This document shows positions 53,091-63,620 of a stretch of DNA of 64,000 nt, one piece after another. The first letter of the stretch is position 1. Each line of letters begins with the position of its first letter. This DNA is from Anoplolepis gracilipes (Eukaryota; Arthropoda; Insecta; Hymenoptera; Formicidae): positions 17,168,001-17,232,000 of the forward strand of contig NC_132971.1 in the NCBI RefSeq assembly GCF_047496725.1, given 5' to 3'. Below the pieces are notes generated by a model. The model did not search any database and had not been told where the DNA came from. It saw nothing but the letters and a program-made list of their open reading frames with translations. Position numbers and translations under genes: made by a program.

Positions 53091-53578
53091 CTTAAAAAAT
53101 GATTATAATAATTAAAATCATATTAACAATCAATATTGATAGAAATTATAATCGTTAGTAGAGTTGAAATATTCGAAATAATTATTATCAAATGATATGC
53201 ACGAAATAATTGAATATTTGAATATCTTACCATGTTTGCGGAGTTAATTTCTTTAGAACTGTTCGCACACAAAATAGAACCTTCCGGAATATTAACAAAA
53301 AATATTGCATTCCCCTTAGACGCTAACAGGTTTACCTGACCTGATAGTGTAGCGACTACTTTAGTCTCTTTATCAGCTTGCGATATATTTTTTATATATT
53401 GTAGATGCGATTTGTCCATCTTATAAATGCTTTTTCCCGATGCAACAGTATAATATAGTTCTAATTCGTAATAAAAATATTAAGAATCGTGGAGATGAGT
53501 TAAAATATAATATTATACTAAAATTATTGCAGGAAAGCTCTTTATGCTTCACAGATTATAAGCATATATGTTATAACG

Positions 53579-53626
<48 letters not shown>

Positions 53627-55338
53627 AAGAGTGGTTAAAGAAATAATGTAATGTGCAAGTAATTTCGAATTTAAAATTATCCAGTATTATATATAATTGG
53701 TTGAAAATTCATAAAATTTGTCATTTGATTGTGACATGCTTACATAACAATTCCAGCAATCTTTTTCATATTAAAAAATTTACTTACCTTTATCAATAAT
53801 TGTTAAACCAAAAATACCCTCTTCTAAAGTAAAATTTCTATTATCTTTTGTAAAGAAATTTGTATGACTCGGTTTCATGTAATTAGATTCAATTCTTTTG
53901 AATTTGGATGTTTTTGCACTGTATATTATTAAGCCATAACCTTCCGTGTCAGTAATGTATACCTTAATCATTATTTGATATTTACATATAATACATATTG
54001 AATAAATTTCAGGATATGACGTATGAATAATAAGGGCACTGGCATAAAATAAAAAGTATATATATGCTACCATATTAAAAATGCAATATTTAAATAATTA
54101 CTAACAGTCGCAGTATTTGCTATCTCATAACAATTTGGAGCATCAACAAATAATGTCATCAACAATCCAATATTATCTATGTTATCAGCGATCTCAGATG
54201 GAATGGTAATATTTTTAATCAGCTTATTAGTTCTTAAGTCGAAAACTAATAATCGCGCAGGGTAAACTTCTTCCCGATCCCTGAATTTTCCAGAATGTAC
54301 AACGAAGAGGTGATTACATTTAATCTGTGATAAAAAATAAAAATTTTTTCAAGTATTATGTCATATGGGGAAATTTTTTTTCAACTATTATTGAATGATT
54401 TTATAGGGCAAATTCTCATCATGTTGATGCGAGTTTAAATACAGATGGCACAATAAATTCTTAATTATTTCAATAGAACAGCTATATGTAAAGTGTAACA
54501 GCTGTATGTAAAGTGTTGTATAAAAGATATCGATACTTACACGCAGTCGATAAAAACCGGTGAGATGTTTTCTAGTGTTCCACCAATTCCAATTTGGATA
54601 TGGACAAAGAAGTGGACCACCCTTTTCTGTTTTATTACTTACCGCCATCACGCCAACTGGACAACCCTTGGTTTTATACGCAGCAACAAATACCCTACCA
54701 TCTACGAGAATTTTGTTCATAATAAAACTTGTTCTTTGTAAAAAGAGAAAAAGTAATATAATAACAATAAATTAAAAAGATTATCTTTCAAGATTTTGAA
54801 CTATTTCTTCATGTAAAAGTAACAAATTGATGACAACAAATTGCAAAATTTTACATAGTTTTTATTATTTATGATTAGAGAAAACTATAATATAATATAT
54901 ATTGATAATTATCAAACTGTAGAGTGCATTAAAACGGAAAACGACTTCTTTCTCCTTAATTTGTTTTATTGTAATTTGAAAAATAAAGACAGTTATATAT
55001 GTATATATATGTTTGAGGTGTATGCGCGTATGTAAATCAAGATAAGACTTAAGTATTAAAATTATAAATGTTTATGTGTGAAAGTGTCTTTATTTCTATA
55101 TTAAATTATTGTTAATTTTTAAAATACATAGTTACAGACTACCTGGTGACTTGTCTACATCGTGTAGCATGCAAAAACTAGCATTATAATCGCCAGACTT
55201 GATCATTTCATTTTTCTGCTCTTCACTTGGCCATACAAAATCAACATACTTAAATTCATACGGATAGTTTATTTCTACCAAGGCAAAGCTTATAATTGCT
55301 ATCGACAGAATTGATGTAACAAACAGAATATTTTTCAT
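52896..55338 (-). CDS. MRJP/yellow-family secreted protein, copy B (six coding exons, 391 aa)
   Basis: Exons are 55338-55143, 54701-54541, 54324-54106, 53962-53788, 53460-53231 and 53090-52896, all in frame with canonical GT donors. It has the same signal peptide as copy A, then GRVFVAAYKTKG, GGPLLCPYPNWNW, IKCNHLFVVHSG, ARLLVFDL, CYEIANTATVYITDTEGYG, EEGIFGLTI and LYYTVASGKS. One extra codon lies in exon 3 (NTAT against TAT), and the stop comes six codons before that of copy A. Compared with A it lacks the cysteines at A positions 111, 140, 255, 271 and 340 but has new ones at 56, 79 and 98, so its disulfide pattern must differ. No frameshift or early stop, so it is probably functional. Intron 4 contains a TA microsatellite (53582-53620). 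Confidence 0.88.
53231..53460 (-). CDS. MRJP copy B exon 5
   Basis: Acceptor AATTAG|AACTAT; donor ACATG|GTAAGA; 230 nt. Copy A Cys255 and Cys271 are replaced (LYYTVAS, LQYIKN). Confidence 0.87.
53582..53620. repeat. (TA)n microsatellite in MRJP copy B intron 4
   Basis: TA tract equivalent to 44837-44880. Confidence 0.85.
53788..53962 (-). CDS. MRJP copy B exon 4
   Basis: Acceptor TTAAG|GTATAC; donor AAAG|GTAAGT; 175 nt, phase 1. Encodes VYITDTEGYGLIIY and EEGIFGLTI. Confidence 0.87.
54106..54324 (-). CDS. MRJP copy B exon 3
   Basis: Acceptor TTATCACAG|ATTAAATG; donor GCGACT|GTTAGT; 219 nt, phase 0 at both ends. Open throughout but without a Met. Copy A Cys140 is Tyr here (EVYPARLL). Confidence 0.85.
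54541..54701 (-). CDS. MRJP copy B exon 2
   Basis: Acceptor CTCGTAG|ATGG; donor TGCGT|GTAAGT; 161 nt. The copy A Cys111 is replaced (NTRKHLTG), and Cys79 and Cys98 are new. Confidence 0.87.
55143..55338 (-). CDS. MRJP copy B exon 1 (signal peptide)
   Basis: ATG at 55338; donor CACCAG|GTAGTC; 196 nt, phase 1. New Cys at residue 56 (ASFCMLHDVD). Confidence 0.87.
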
Positions 55339-55424
55339 TTTTAGGACAGTATATTATTGACTATTATTATTACAATAAAACAGGTGAACTGTGTCACATT
55401 TGTGTATCACAAGTATGACTGATC

Positions 55425-55433
55425 GTTTATATA
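55425..55433 (-). promoter_or_regulatory. Putative TATA box of MRJP copy B
   Basis: TATATAAAC on the minus strand 87-95 bp upstream of the ATG, same sequence and spacing as copy A. Confidence 0.4.
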
Positions 55434-56890
55434 CAATGTTAACCAGTATTTTAAGACACGTGTTCTACTTAAAGTTTGTAAAAATAGTTTTAAGGAAACT
55501 CATTATATTATTATTTAAGTGATAATTATTTTAAAATGCCCATATAAATTTTCTTACATTTTTCTAATAATTGCAGTTACACTAAAAGCTTAATTTATTT
55601 TATCATTGTAAGAATTAATAACAAACAATGTATATGTTTTGATCCGTATAGTAGGCAATTCTTTTCTTTTTTTTATAAAATATTTATAAATCTTTATTGT
55701 TCAGCAGGAAAAAGAGATTAACTTTTTATAGTTTTTATGGATGATGTATGGATGATATAAGATTTTAATATACTTCTTTAATAGTAGTATATAGTTTAAT
55801 TGTAAATAATAAAGTTTACTAATAAATTAGTAATTTAGTTCTTAGAACGGTTCCAACTGTTACATCTTCTTTAAACTCATAAAGTATAATATGTTGAAAT
55901 TAATCAATGTTCAAATGACAGGTGAAAGTATCAACTTTCAAACGGTATATAATATGTAGACATTATAAAGCTAATGCTGTAATATTAATCCTTCTTTTTC
56001 TCTTATGAATTAACCAGTTACTCATCAGAAGCCTACAAATGAATTCATTACACCTATTATTATGTATATGTTATATTCATCGTTAGAATATATGCGACAT
56101 ATGTATATATTCTAATGTTGAATATAACATAGTTTTCGCGATATTTTTCTAAAGCAAAATAAAAATGAGCAAATCTTTAAAAGACTTTTATTTAGTTATC
56201 GATCTCCCACATTCTCTTAAAGTTTTAACATTTATCCCACATTTTCTTAAAGTTTTAACATTTAATTTCGGAATAAAATCCTGTGTAAAAGTTTATTCCT
56301 GTGCAAAATTATCGTTAATCTTTGAAGTTCATATCTTTGAGTGTGAGCCCATTCACTTTACACTGTCGTATAAAACTTTATAAACTGACATTGTGATCGC
56401 TAAAATCTATTGTTTCCTGTCTTGTCATAAATTTTCCCAAAGATAATCAACATATGTTAATTCGTCCAAAATATTTAGTTTTATATTAAAATTCATAATC
56501 ATTACAATTGGTATGACAAATTCTTCAAAAAATTTTAAAAGTACAGATAATAACCACTATTATATAAGAAGTAAAATGACTAAACATATTAGTAAAATAT
56601 TTTGTAAGTGCAAATGAGCACTTAAGCTATTTTGCACAAAATTGAATAAATTAAAAAAATTATAATGCATTTTGAAAAATTATTCTTCAGTAAAAAACTG
56701 TATTATATAAATAATAGATAATTACGGCCACGTGTTAAAAGCTGAAGTATTATGTTATCTTATCAATAAAACTTTCAAGAACAAAAAATAAATTTATTAC
56801 ATACTAACTTTGCACATTTTCTATTCTTTTTTGTTTTAAGTATCATGAAAAAAAATTCTAGTGTATATAATTAATTAAAAAAAGTAAATT

Positions 56891-57699
56891 AAAATCTTTT
56901 AAAATAAAATTAGAGGATTGTAAATAAACACAGGAAACGCAGGATTGTATCTTGCTTACTTTAGAATCTTTATGTTTGCATTCCTGTGTTTCTTTCATAA
57001 ATTAGTCAGTTACTTCTCAGAAGCCTACAAATAAATTAATACATCTGTCTCAATATGCTGCATCAAATTTTAATGATGAATACCAATATAATTTTCGCTA
57101 CAATTTTTAAAAGGAAACAGAAATAAACAAATTTTTGAAAAAGTTTTTTTCTCAATTTATCAATCTCCCACATACTATCGAAGTTTTAACATTTAATTTC
57201 GAGATCCTGTATAAAGATTTACTTCTTTACAAAATTATCATTAATCATATGATTAATCTTTGAAATAGTGTCAGTCTATCTACTTTGTAATGTCATATAA
57301 AACACATAAACCAGCATTGTGATGTATAAAACCTACACTTCCTATTTCTATTCTAAATTTTTCCAGAGATAATCAATATATTTTTATTTATACCAAATGT
57401 TTAGTTGCATATCAAAGTTCATAATCGTTAAAATTATCGAATGTACGTCATATTAATTAAAAATTGCATCATAATGACTATTTGTAAGATTACTGAATAC
57501 TAGTCGTTTTAATTATTTTTAAGTTATTTGTGAAAAATTAAAAAGAAATAAAAGGATAAGAAAAGGACAAGAAACATTAAAATATGTTTTGGTTGCTACT
57601 ATAAAGCATATATAAACATTTCGAGTAAAAGATAAACATAAACTTTATTCTTAGATTTAATATTAAATTTAATAAATTCTATATAAGATAAAAATTCTA
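56891..57699. repeat. Relic of a fourth MRJP unit (D): diverged 5' flank only
   Basis: From about 56960 to 57440 the order of blocks CAGAAGCCTACAAAT, ATCTCCCACAT, AAGTTTTAACATTTAATTTC, AAAATTATC-TTAATC, GACATTGTGAT-like and AGATAATCAA follows the 5' flank of unit A (about 48190-48700) with many substitutions. No gene body remains. At its left, AAACACAGGAA (56928) is inverted at about 56981, a possible small MITE scar. Confidence 0.65.
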
Positions 57700-58823
57700 A
57701 ATATAATTATTTAATTATACGCATTCATGCTCGCATGAGATGTAAGTCTGATATGTAACATCTCCACTGGTTCACCTTAAGTAATATAAATATGGGTGAC
57801 AAATACGAATTTTTAGAGAAAAAAGCATGGAAATACACTATTTATTTTAAATCGTTATAACTCAGTGAAAGACAATCGTAATGTAATGATTAAAACCACA
57901 TTTTAAAGAAGAAATATTAAATTTTAAGATACAATCAAAAGAAAGTTTGGAGAAAAAATTTTATTTTCTCCGTGTACGTTCAAAGTTGAAGTTTATACTT
58001 CAATTTTGCAAGGTTTATTTTATAGTAGCGCTATCTTTAATAAAATTTTCATAGAGAACATGCGTTAAAGCATTGGAAAGTTGAGGTATCAAAGCTGTAA
58101 AATGCTTTTTTAAATATTACTCTACGATCATTTCTCACAAAGATATATGAGTTTGAATTAGATCCTTTCTAAAACTGATTCCTTATATTAAATGATCCAT
58201 TAATTTTGTTGAATGTATATATTTTTGTACACAATTTTATGGCACATAAAATATTATATATACATCACTTTCTTTGCTATAATATATTTATTATGATAAA
58301 TGCAGTATATGAACATATCTAACTGTTCTATATATTAATTATAATTTATACATATAGAAAAAATCATAAACGTTTGTATAACTGTCAATAAATAATATAT
58401 TTAATAATTTTTATATAATCCTGCAATCTATTATATACATATATAGAAATATGTTTATTTAAAATTTTTAAAAGTAACATATTGTATATGTAAATATATT
58501 AAGTGTTTCATGTGTCTCGAAATAAAATATACGTTGTTAAATCGCTATATAACACTTGCATAAATGCAGAATAAAAAAAAGAAAAATAGTGAGTTGGGTA
58601 ATTATTAAAGCATGATATATTTTCCATTCATAAAAAGCTCACTGATAAGACAATCTGCAATATATATTACGCATTAGATGTATTTGTAATAATTATCAGA
58701 GAGTCTCATATATTAACCATTAATATATATAGTATAAAAAAAAGCATACAATTTCTGTCCAGTGTATCTAATTAATTATAATGGAAATGATATATTTTTT
58801 ACTTTAAAGAGTATATATTATAT
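57700..58823. repeat. 3' flank of MRJP unit C
   Basis: Homologous to 42177-43330 of unit A up to TATATTATAT, where homology stops two or three bases before the transposon end. No gene inside. Confidence 0.8.
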
Positions 58824-58904
58824 CAAGGGGTAAACCGCTGAGGGCATTGTGGTGTACAGATTTGAGGCATTGCTAGATTTTACTGGGCAATACTTGGGAA
58901 TTAC

Positions 58905-59035
58905 TGGCATTGCTTGGGCATTAGTGGGTATTACTTGGGCATTACTAGGCATTGCTTGGGCATTATTGGGCATTGCTTGGGTATTACTGGGCATTGTTCG
59001 GGCATTACTGGGCATTGATTGGGCATTATTACGTT
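58905..59035 (+). repeat. Left subterminal array of GGGCATTACT-like repeats
   Basis: About a dozen copies of (T)GGGCATTRC/T at 10-11 bp spacing. The repetitive open frame across it (LLGIAWALLGIAW...) is a by-product of the repeat. Confidence 0.8.
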
Positions 59036-59088
59036 TTATTGAGATATTAATGCGTATTATAATGGACATTATTAAAGTATTATTAAGT

Positions 59089-61256
59089 CTTTTTTTTCAA
59101 ATCAATTTTCAAAACAATTTTATGTCAACATAAAATGCTTTTGTGATGTAAGTTATAATATATCTCAATTTTTTAAACGAGGTTCAAAATCAAAACGTTG
59201 GATTTATTTTAACTTTCAAATGCATTTACTCAAAAAACATATTCAAAACACAAATTCATCTGCAACTAAATTTGTTAATGAAAAAAGTCATATTACTCAT
59301 TATGTATCAAAAGCACCGGAGTTTTCAAACGTGAAAATAGATCACAATATTGAGTTTGTAAATACAGGAAATATAGAAAAGACTAGTCAACATGTAAATA
59401 ATGAGGAAGACACAGCAGAAATTATGAATGTAGTGGAAGTCATAGATCAAGCAGAAATTATTTTTGATACAGTAAATGTAATAGATACAATAAAAGATAT
59501 AGTAGAAAATCGAATCATAAACTTGAAAAAATTAATGAAGAGTATGATAATGACTGCTCTATTTCCAATTCTAGTTACGTTGTTGATCCCAATATTAATT
59601 CTAGTAGTCATATTTATTTTAATGTTAAGGTAAATGCTAGTCAATGTAATAAATAGAAAAGTATGAAATATTAAAGATCTGAAAGATTAAAAAGAGCTCG
59701 AGAAAAATTAAGTCCTAATCAAAATTTAATAGCAGATTATTTTATTTTGGCTGAAAAAATTTCCAAAATTATATGCCATAATTCTGAACGGAAAATCTTT
59801 TATCTAAAATAAAAAACTTAGAAATAGATTCTGCTATTAAAGATAATGAAACAGTTATAAATAATTTTTTGAAGAAACTCTTAGACACATCATTAAAAAA
59901 TTCGGCAAGCGCAAACAGAAATTCTTATGATAAAATTACAAAAAATTTAGTATCTATCTCTATTATGTAGGAGGAAGGTTACTAACATATATGAAACATT
60001 ACACGCAAATTTACCAAACGCATTACCTTCTATAAGTACTTTAAATAGATATTCACATGATAAATGTCAGTATACAGAGGAAGGTAAGATAGATTTTAAT
60101 GGTTTAGTGCAGTATTTAAAGGAAAAAAATGCTTCAAAGGTTATCTGAATTGCCGAAGATGCTACACGCATTACGGGAAAAATTGAATATGATTCTGGTT
60201 CAAATAAAGTGTTTGGATTTGTTTTACCTTTAAAAAATGGTTTACCTGATCAAAATAAATATGTTCCTACATCTGCAGAAGCTATACAAAATTTTTTAAA
60301 AATTGGTACTAAAGCTACATATGCATATGTAATAATGACTCAATCTTTATTTTGCAATGTCCCTGCATATTGCTTATCTCTGTTCAGCACAGATAATAAA
60401 TTTGATGCAAAAGATATTCTTGAGCGGTGGACTTTTATAAAAAAAGAAGCAAAAAAATTTGATATAACTATTGCAGGTTTTTCGTCTGATGGTGATACTC
60501 GTTTGTTAAAAGGAATGCGTCTCAATAATAGCTTACAAATTATAAGCAATCAAACATTCTCATGGAGCAAAACCTGGCCGTGGTTTCAAATAGACATGAC
60601 TAAAGTAGAAGAATGTTATATACAAGATATAACGCATATTATAACTAAAATGCGGACGAGATTTTTGAAAGAAGGGATAATACTTCAAATGGGAAATTAT
60701 TTGGCCACTGTAGATCATCTGCACTATTTGGTGAAAAATGTTTCGAAAGATAAACATCTTCTAACCTCTTATGATTTAAAAGAAGAAGACAAAATGAATT
60801 ACTCTGCAGGGGAAAAGATGTGTTCTTCACGTGTAATAAGTCAATTAAAACAAATCGCTAATACTGACGGTACAATTGCTTATTTAAACATAATGAATTA
60901 TATAATATTATCTTTCTTAAATGATTCTACATCTTTAAGTGATCGAGTGTATTATATGTGGTACTCAGTCTTCTTTTTAAGAATATGGCGAGCATGGATA
61001 AAAAAAAAATAAACAATATACTATAAAAGATAATTTTTTAACTAACAATTGTTACCTGTGTATAGAATTAAATGCTCATAATTTGATAAAACTAATTACA
61101 TTATTTAAAAATAATAAGCAAACTTTAACGCCTAAAATGTTTCGTCCGACAATATTTAGTAGTCAAATGTGTGAAAAGCTTTTTCGGATAGCTCGATCTA
61201 TGACTTCCACTTATTCTACTGTGATTAATTTCAGTATTAAGGATACGTATTTATAG
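59089..61256 (+). pseudogene. Zinc-finger transposase pseudogene of the 3.07-kb element
   Basis: Reading frames in order: CFCDVSYN...HLLKKHIQ near 59135-59250, a Cys2-His2 type finger; an acidic middle part to 59633, ending at a possible GTAAAT donor; a fragment RLKRARENL-like at 59685-59811; a fragment to 59970 ending in a stop; ETLHANLPNALPSISTLNR at about 60000; then, after a TGA at 60146, IAEDATRITGKIEYD running into the longest frame (60209-61012) with GFSSDGDTRLLKGMR. A frame slip in an A run near 61005 leads to SSQMCEKLFRIARSMTSTYS and the stop at 61256. These motifs fit a cut-and-paste transposase; the Asp residues in SSDGD are candidate catalytic acids by position only. Several stops and frame shifts make this copy inactive, though part of the breaks could be introns. 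Confidence 0.7.
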
Positions 61257-61294
61257 GATTGTATATTATAAGAGTTTATGCAACATAAAAAAAG

Positions 61295-61309
<15 letters not shown>

Positions 61310-61358
<49 letters not shown>
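61310..61358. repeat. (AT)n microsatellite inside the 3.07-kb transposon
   Basis: AT tract after an A-rich run, 50 bp past the transposase stop. Confidence 0.85.
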
Positions 61359-61361
<3 letters not shown>

Positions 61362-61683
61362 TTTTTATGTTGTCTTATTCTCAATATTTAATAATATTAA
61401 TATATTCTTGTCTTGTTCTGTACTATTTTATATATATCTTAATCTCCTGTAATATTATATATAATATATGTCATATGTTACATTACATAAAATAAATGTT
61501 ATATTATATGAACATAAATACATAATAAATGTTTTATAAAGAAATTCATTACATATATTTTTTTAATTCTCTGACAAAATATATATATAACATAAAACTA
61601 CAATATAAAGCAAACAATGCATAAACTGCGTTTTTTATATTATATTTAATACATTTTCTATTTTATTATCAAACAGAGACAGT

Positions 61684-61870
61684 TTAAGCATTACTTGTGC
61701 ATTACTAGGCATTACTAGGTATTACTAGGCATTAATGGGCATTACTAAGCATTGCTTGGGCATTGCTTGGGCATTGGTGGGCATTGGTTGGGCATTGGTG
61801 GGCATTACTAGGCATTAGTAAAAAATTTAGCAGTAATGCCCAGGAATTAAGCATTAGTAGGCATTAATGT
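61684..61870 (+). repeat. Right subterminal array of GGGCATTACT-like repeats
   Basis: The same motif in the same orientation as the left array, followed near the end by one inverted AGTAATGCCCA. Candidate transposase-binding arrays. Confidence 0.75.
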
Positions 61871-61898
61871 ACATGATTTTGATCAGCGGTTTACCCCT

Positions 61899-62034
61899 CG
61901 ATTTCATCTTTCTGCTTTTCACTTAGCCACATAAAATTAACATATTTAAAACCATATCGATAGTTTATTTCTACCAAGGCAAAGCTTATAATTGCTATCG
62001 ACAGAATTAATGTAACAAACAGAATATTTTTCAT
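61899..62034 (-). pseudogene. MRJP copy C: truncated exon 1
   Basis: ATG at 62034 and 44 further intact codons: the signal peptide as in A and B except Leu for Ser at position 9, then EINYRYGFKYVNFMWLSEKQ and KDE. The frame breaks where the transposon TIR begins at 61898. Exons 2-6 are absent from the window's unit C. Dead gene. Confidence 0.85.
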
Positions 62035-62037
62035 TTT

Positions 62038-63620
62038 TAGGACAGTATATTATTGACTATTATTATTACAATAAAACGGGTAAACTGTGTCACATTTGTG
62101 TATCACAAGTATGACTGATCGTTTATGTTAACATACAATGTTAACGTACAATGTTAACCAGTATTTTAAGACACGTGTCCTACTTAAAGCCTGTAAAAAT
62201 TATTATAAGGACAGTCATTATATTATCATTGAAATGATAATTATTTTAAAATATCCATTAGAATTTTCTTATATTTTTCTAATAACTGCTGTTACACTAA
62301 AAGCTTAATTATTGATAATTACACTCGTGCAAATGCTTTTAAAAAATATAAATAACATATTATCTTCTCTTTGTGACACTTAAGAGCAAACAATATATAC
62401 GTTTTGATCCGTATGACATGGAATTTTTTTTTTGTTTATGAAATATTTATAAATCTTTTTTATTCAACAGAAAAAAGAGTTTAATTTTTTATAGTTCTTA
62501 TGGATGAGGTATGATTTTGATAAACTTTTTTAATAGTAGTATATAGTTTAATATTAGTAATTTAATTTTTAGAACGGTTCCAACTGTTACATCTTTTTTT
62601 AAACTCATAAAGTATAATACGTCGAAATTAATCAATGTTATGTTCAAATGACAGGTAAAAGTATCAACTTTCAAACGGTATATAATATGAAGACATTACA
62701 AAGTCAATGCTGCAACATTAATTTTTGTTTTTCTCTTATAAATTAACCAGTTACTCATCAGAAGTCTATAAGTGAATTTATTACACCTGTTATTATGTAT
62801 ATGTTATATTCATCGTTAGAATATATGCCACATATACATATATTCTAACATTGGATATAACATAGTTTTTACGATATTTTTCTAAACCGAAATAAAAATA
62901 AGCAAATCTTTCAAAAACTTTTATTTAATAATCGATCTCATACACTCTCTTAAAGTTTTAACATTTAATTTTGGAATAAAATCCTGCGTAAGTTTATTTT
63001 TATGCAAAATTATCATTAATCTTTGAAGTCCGTATCTTTGAGTGTCATCCTATATATTTTACAATGTCATATAAAACTTTATAAACTGACATTGTGATTG
63101 CTAAAATCTATTGTTTCTTGCTTTTGTCATAAATTTTCCCAAAGATAATCAACATATGTTAATTCGTTAAAAATATTTAGTTTTATATTAAAATTCATAA
63201 TCATTACAATTGGTATGACAAATTCTTCAAAAAATTTTAAAAGTACAGATAATAACCACTATTATATATGAAGTAAAATGACTAAACATATTAGTAAAAT
63301 ATTTTGTAAGTGCAAATGAGCACTTAAGCTATTTTGCACAAAATTGAATAAATTTAAAAAATTATAATGCATTTTGAAAAAATGTCCTTCAGTAAAAAAC
63401 TGTATTATATGAATAATAGATAATTACGACGATAGTGTTAACAGCTGAAGTATTATGTTATCTTATCAATAAAACTTTCAAAAACAGAAAATAAATTTAC
63501 ATTACATATTAACTTTGCACATTTTCTATTCTTTTTTGTTTTGTGTAAGTATCATGAAATAAAATTATAGTGCATAAAATTAATTAAAGAAAGTAAATTA
63601 AAATTTTTTTAAATAAAATT
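62038..63620. repeat. 5' flank of MRJP unit C
   Basis: Collinear with 47521-49145. The TATA position is changed: an extra GTTAACGTACAAT-like repeat interrupts it and leaves AACATAAACG. Beyond about 63300 the sequence is nearly the same as unit A. Confidence 0.8.

Larger units (their letters stand above)
52130..56890. repeat. MRJP tandem unit B
   Basis: Collinear with 43384-49140 of unit A apart from the MITE in A's intron 1 and TA-tract length. The left limit falls beside the palindrome end (about 52123-52130) and the right limit falls where unit A's foldback element begins. Confidence 0.8.
58826..61898 (+). mobile_element. 3.07-kb DNA transposon with 16-bp TIRs, inserted at the MRJP copy C deletion
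   Basis: The terminal inverted repeat AGGGGTAAACCGCTGA (58826-58841) is perfectly inverted at 61883-61898. Both ends carry tandem arrays of a GGGCATTACT-like motif of about 10 bp in the same orientation. The interior encodes a decayed transposase on the plus strand. No target duplication is visible, because the left flank belongs to the 3' side of the MRJP unit and the right flank to exon 1. Superfamily not recognised. Confidence 0.85.

Noticed and set aside
58849..59133. Open frame with LLGIAWALLGIAW-type repeats, and its minus-strand partner with many Met-Pro-Asn
   Set aside because: Direct translation of the GGGCATTACT subterminal array; not a protein.
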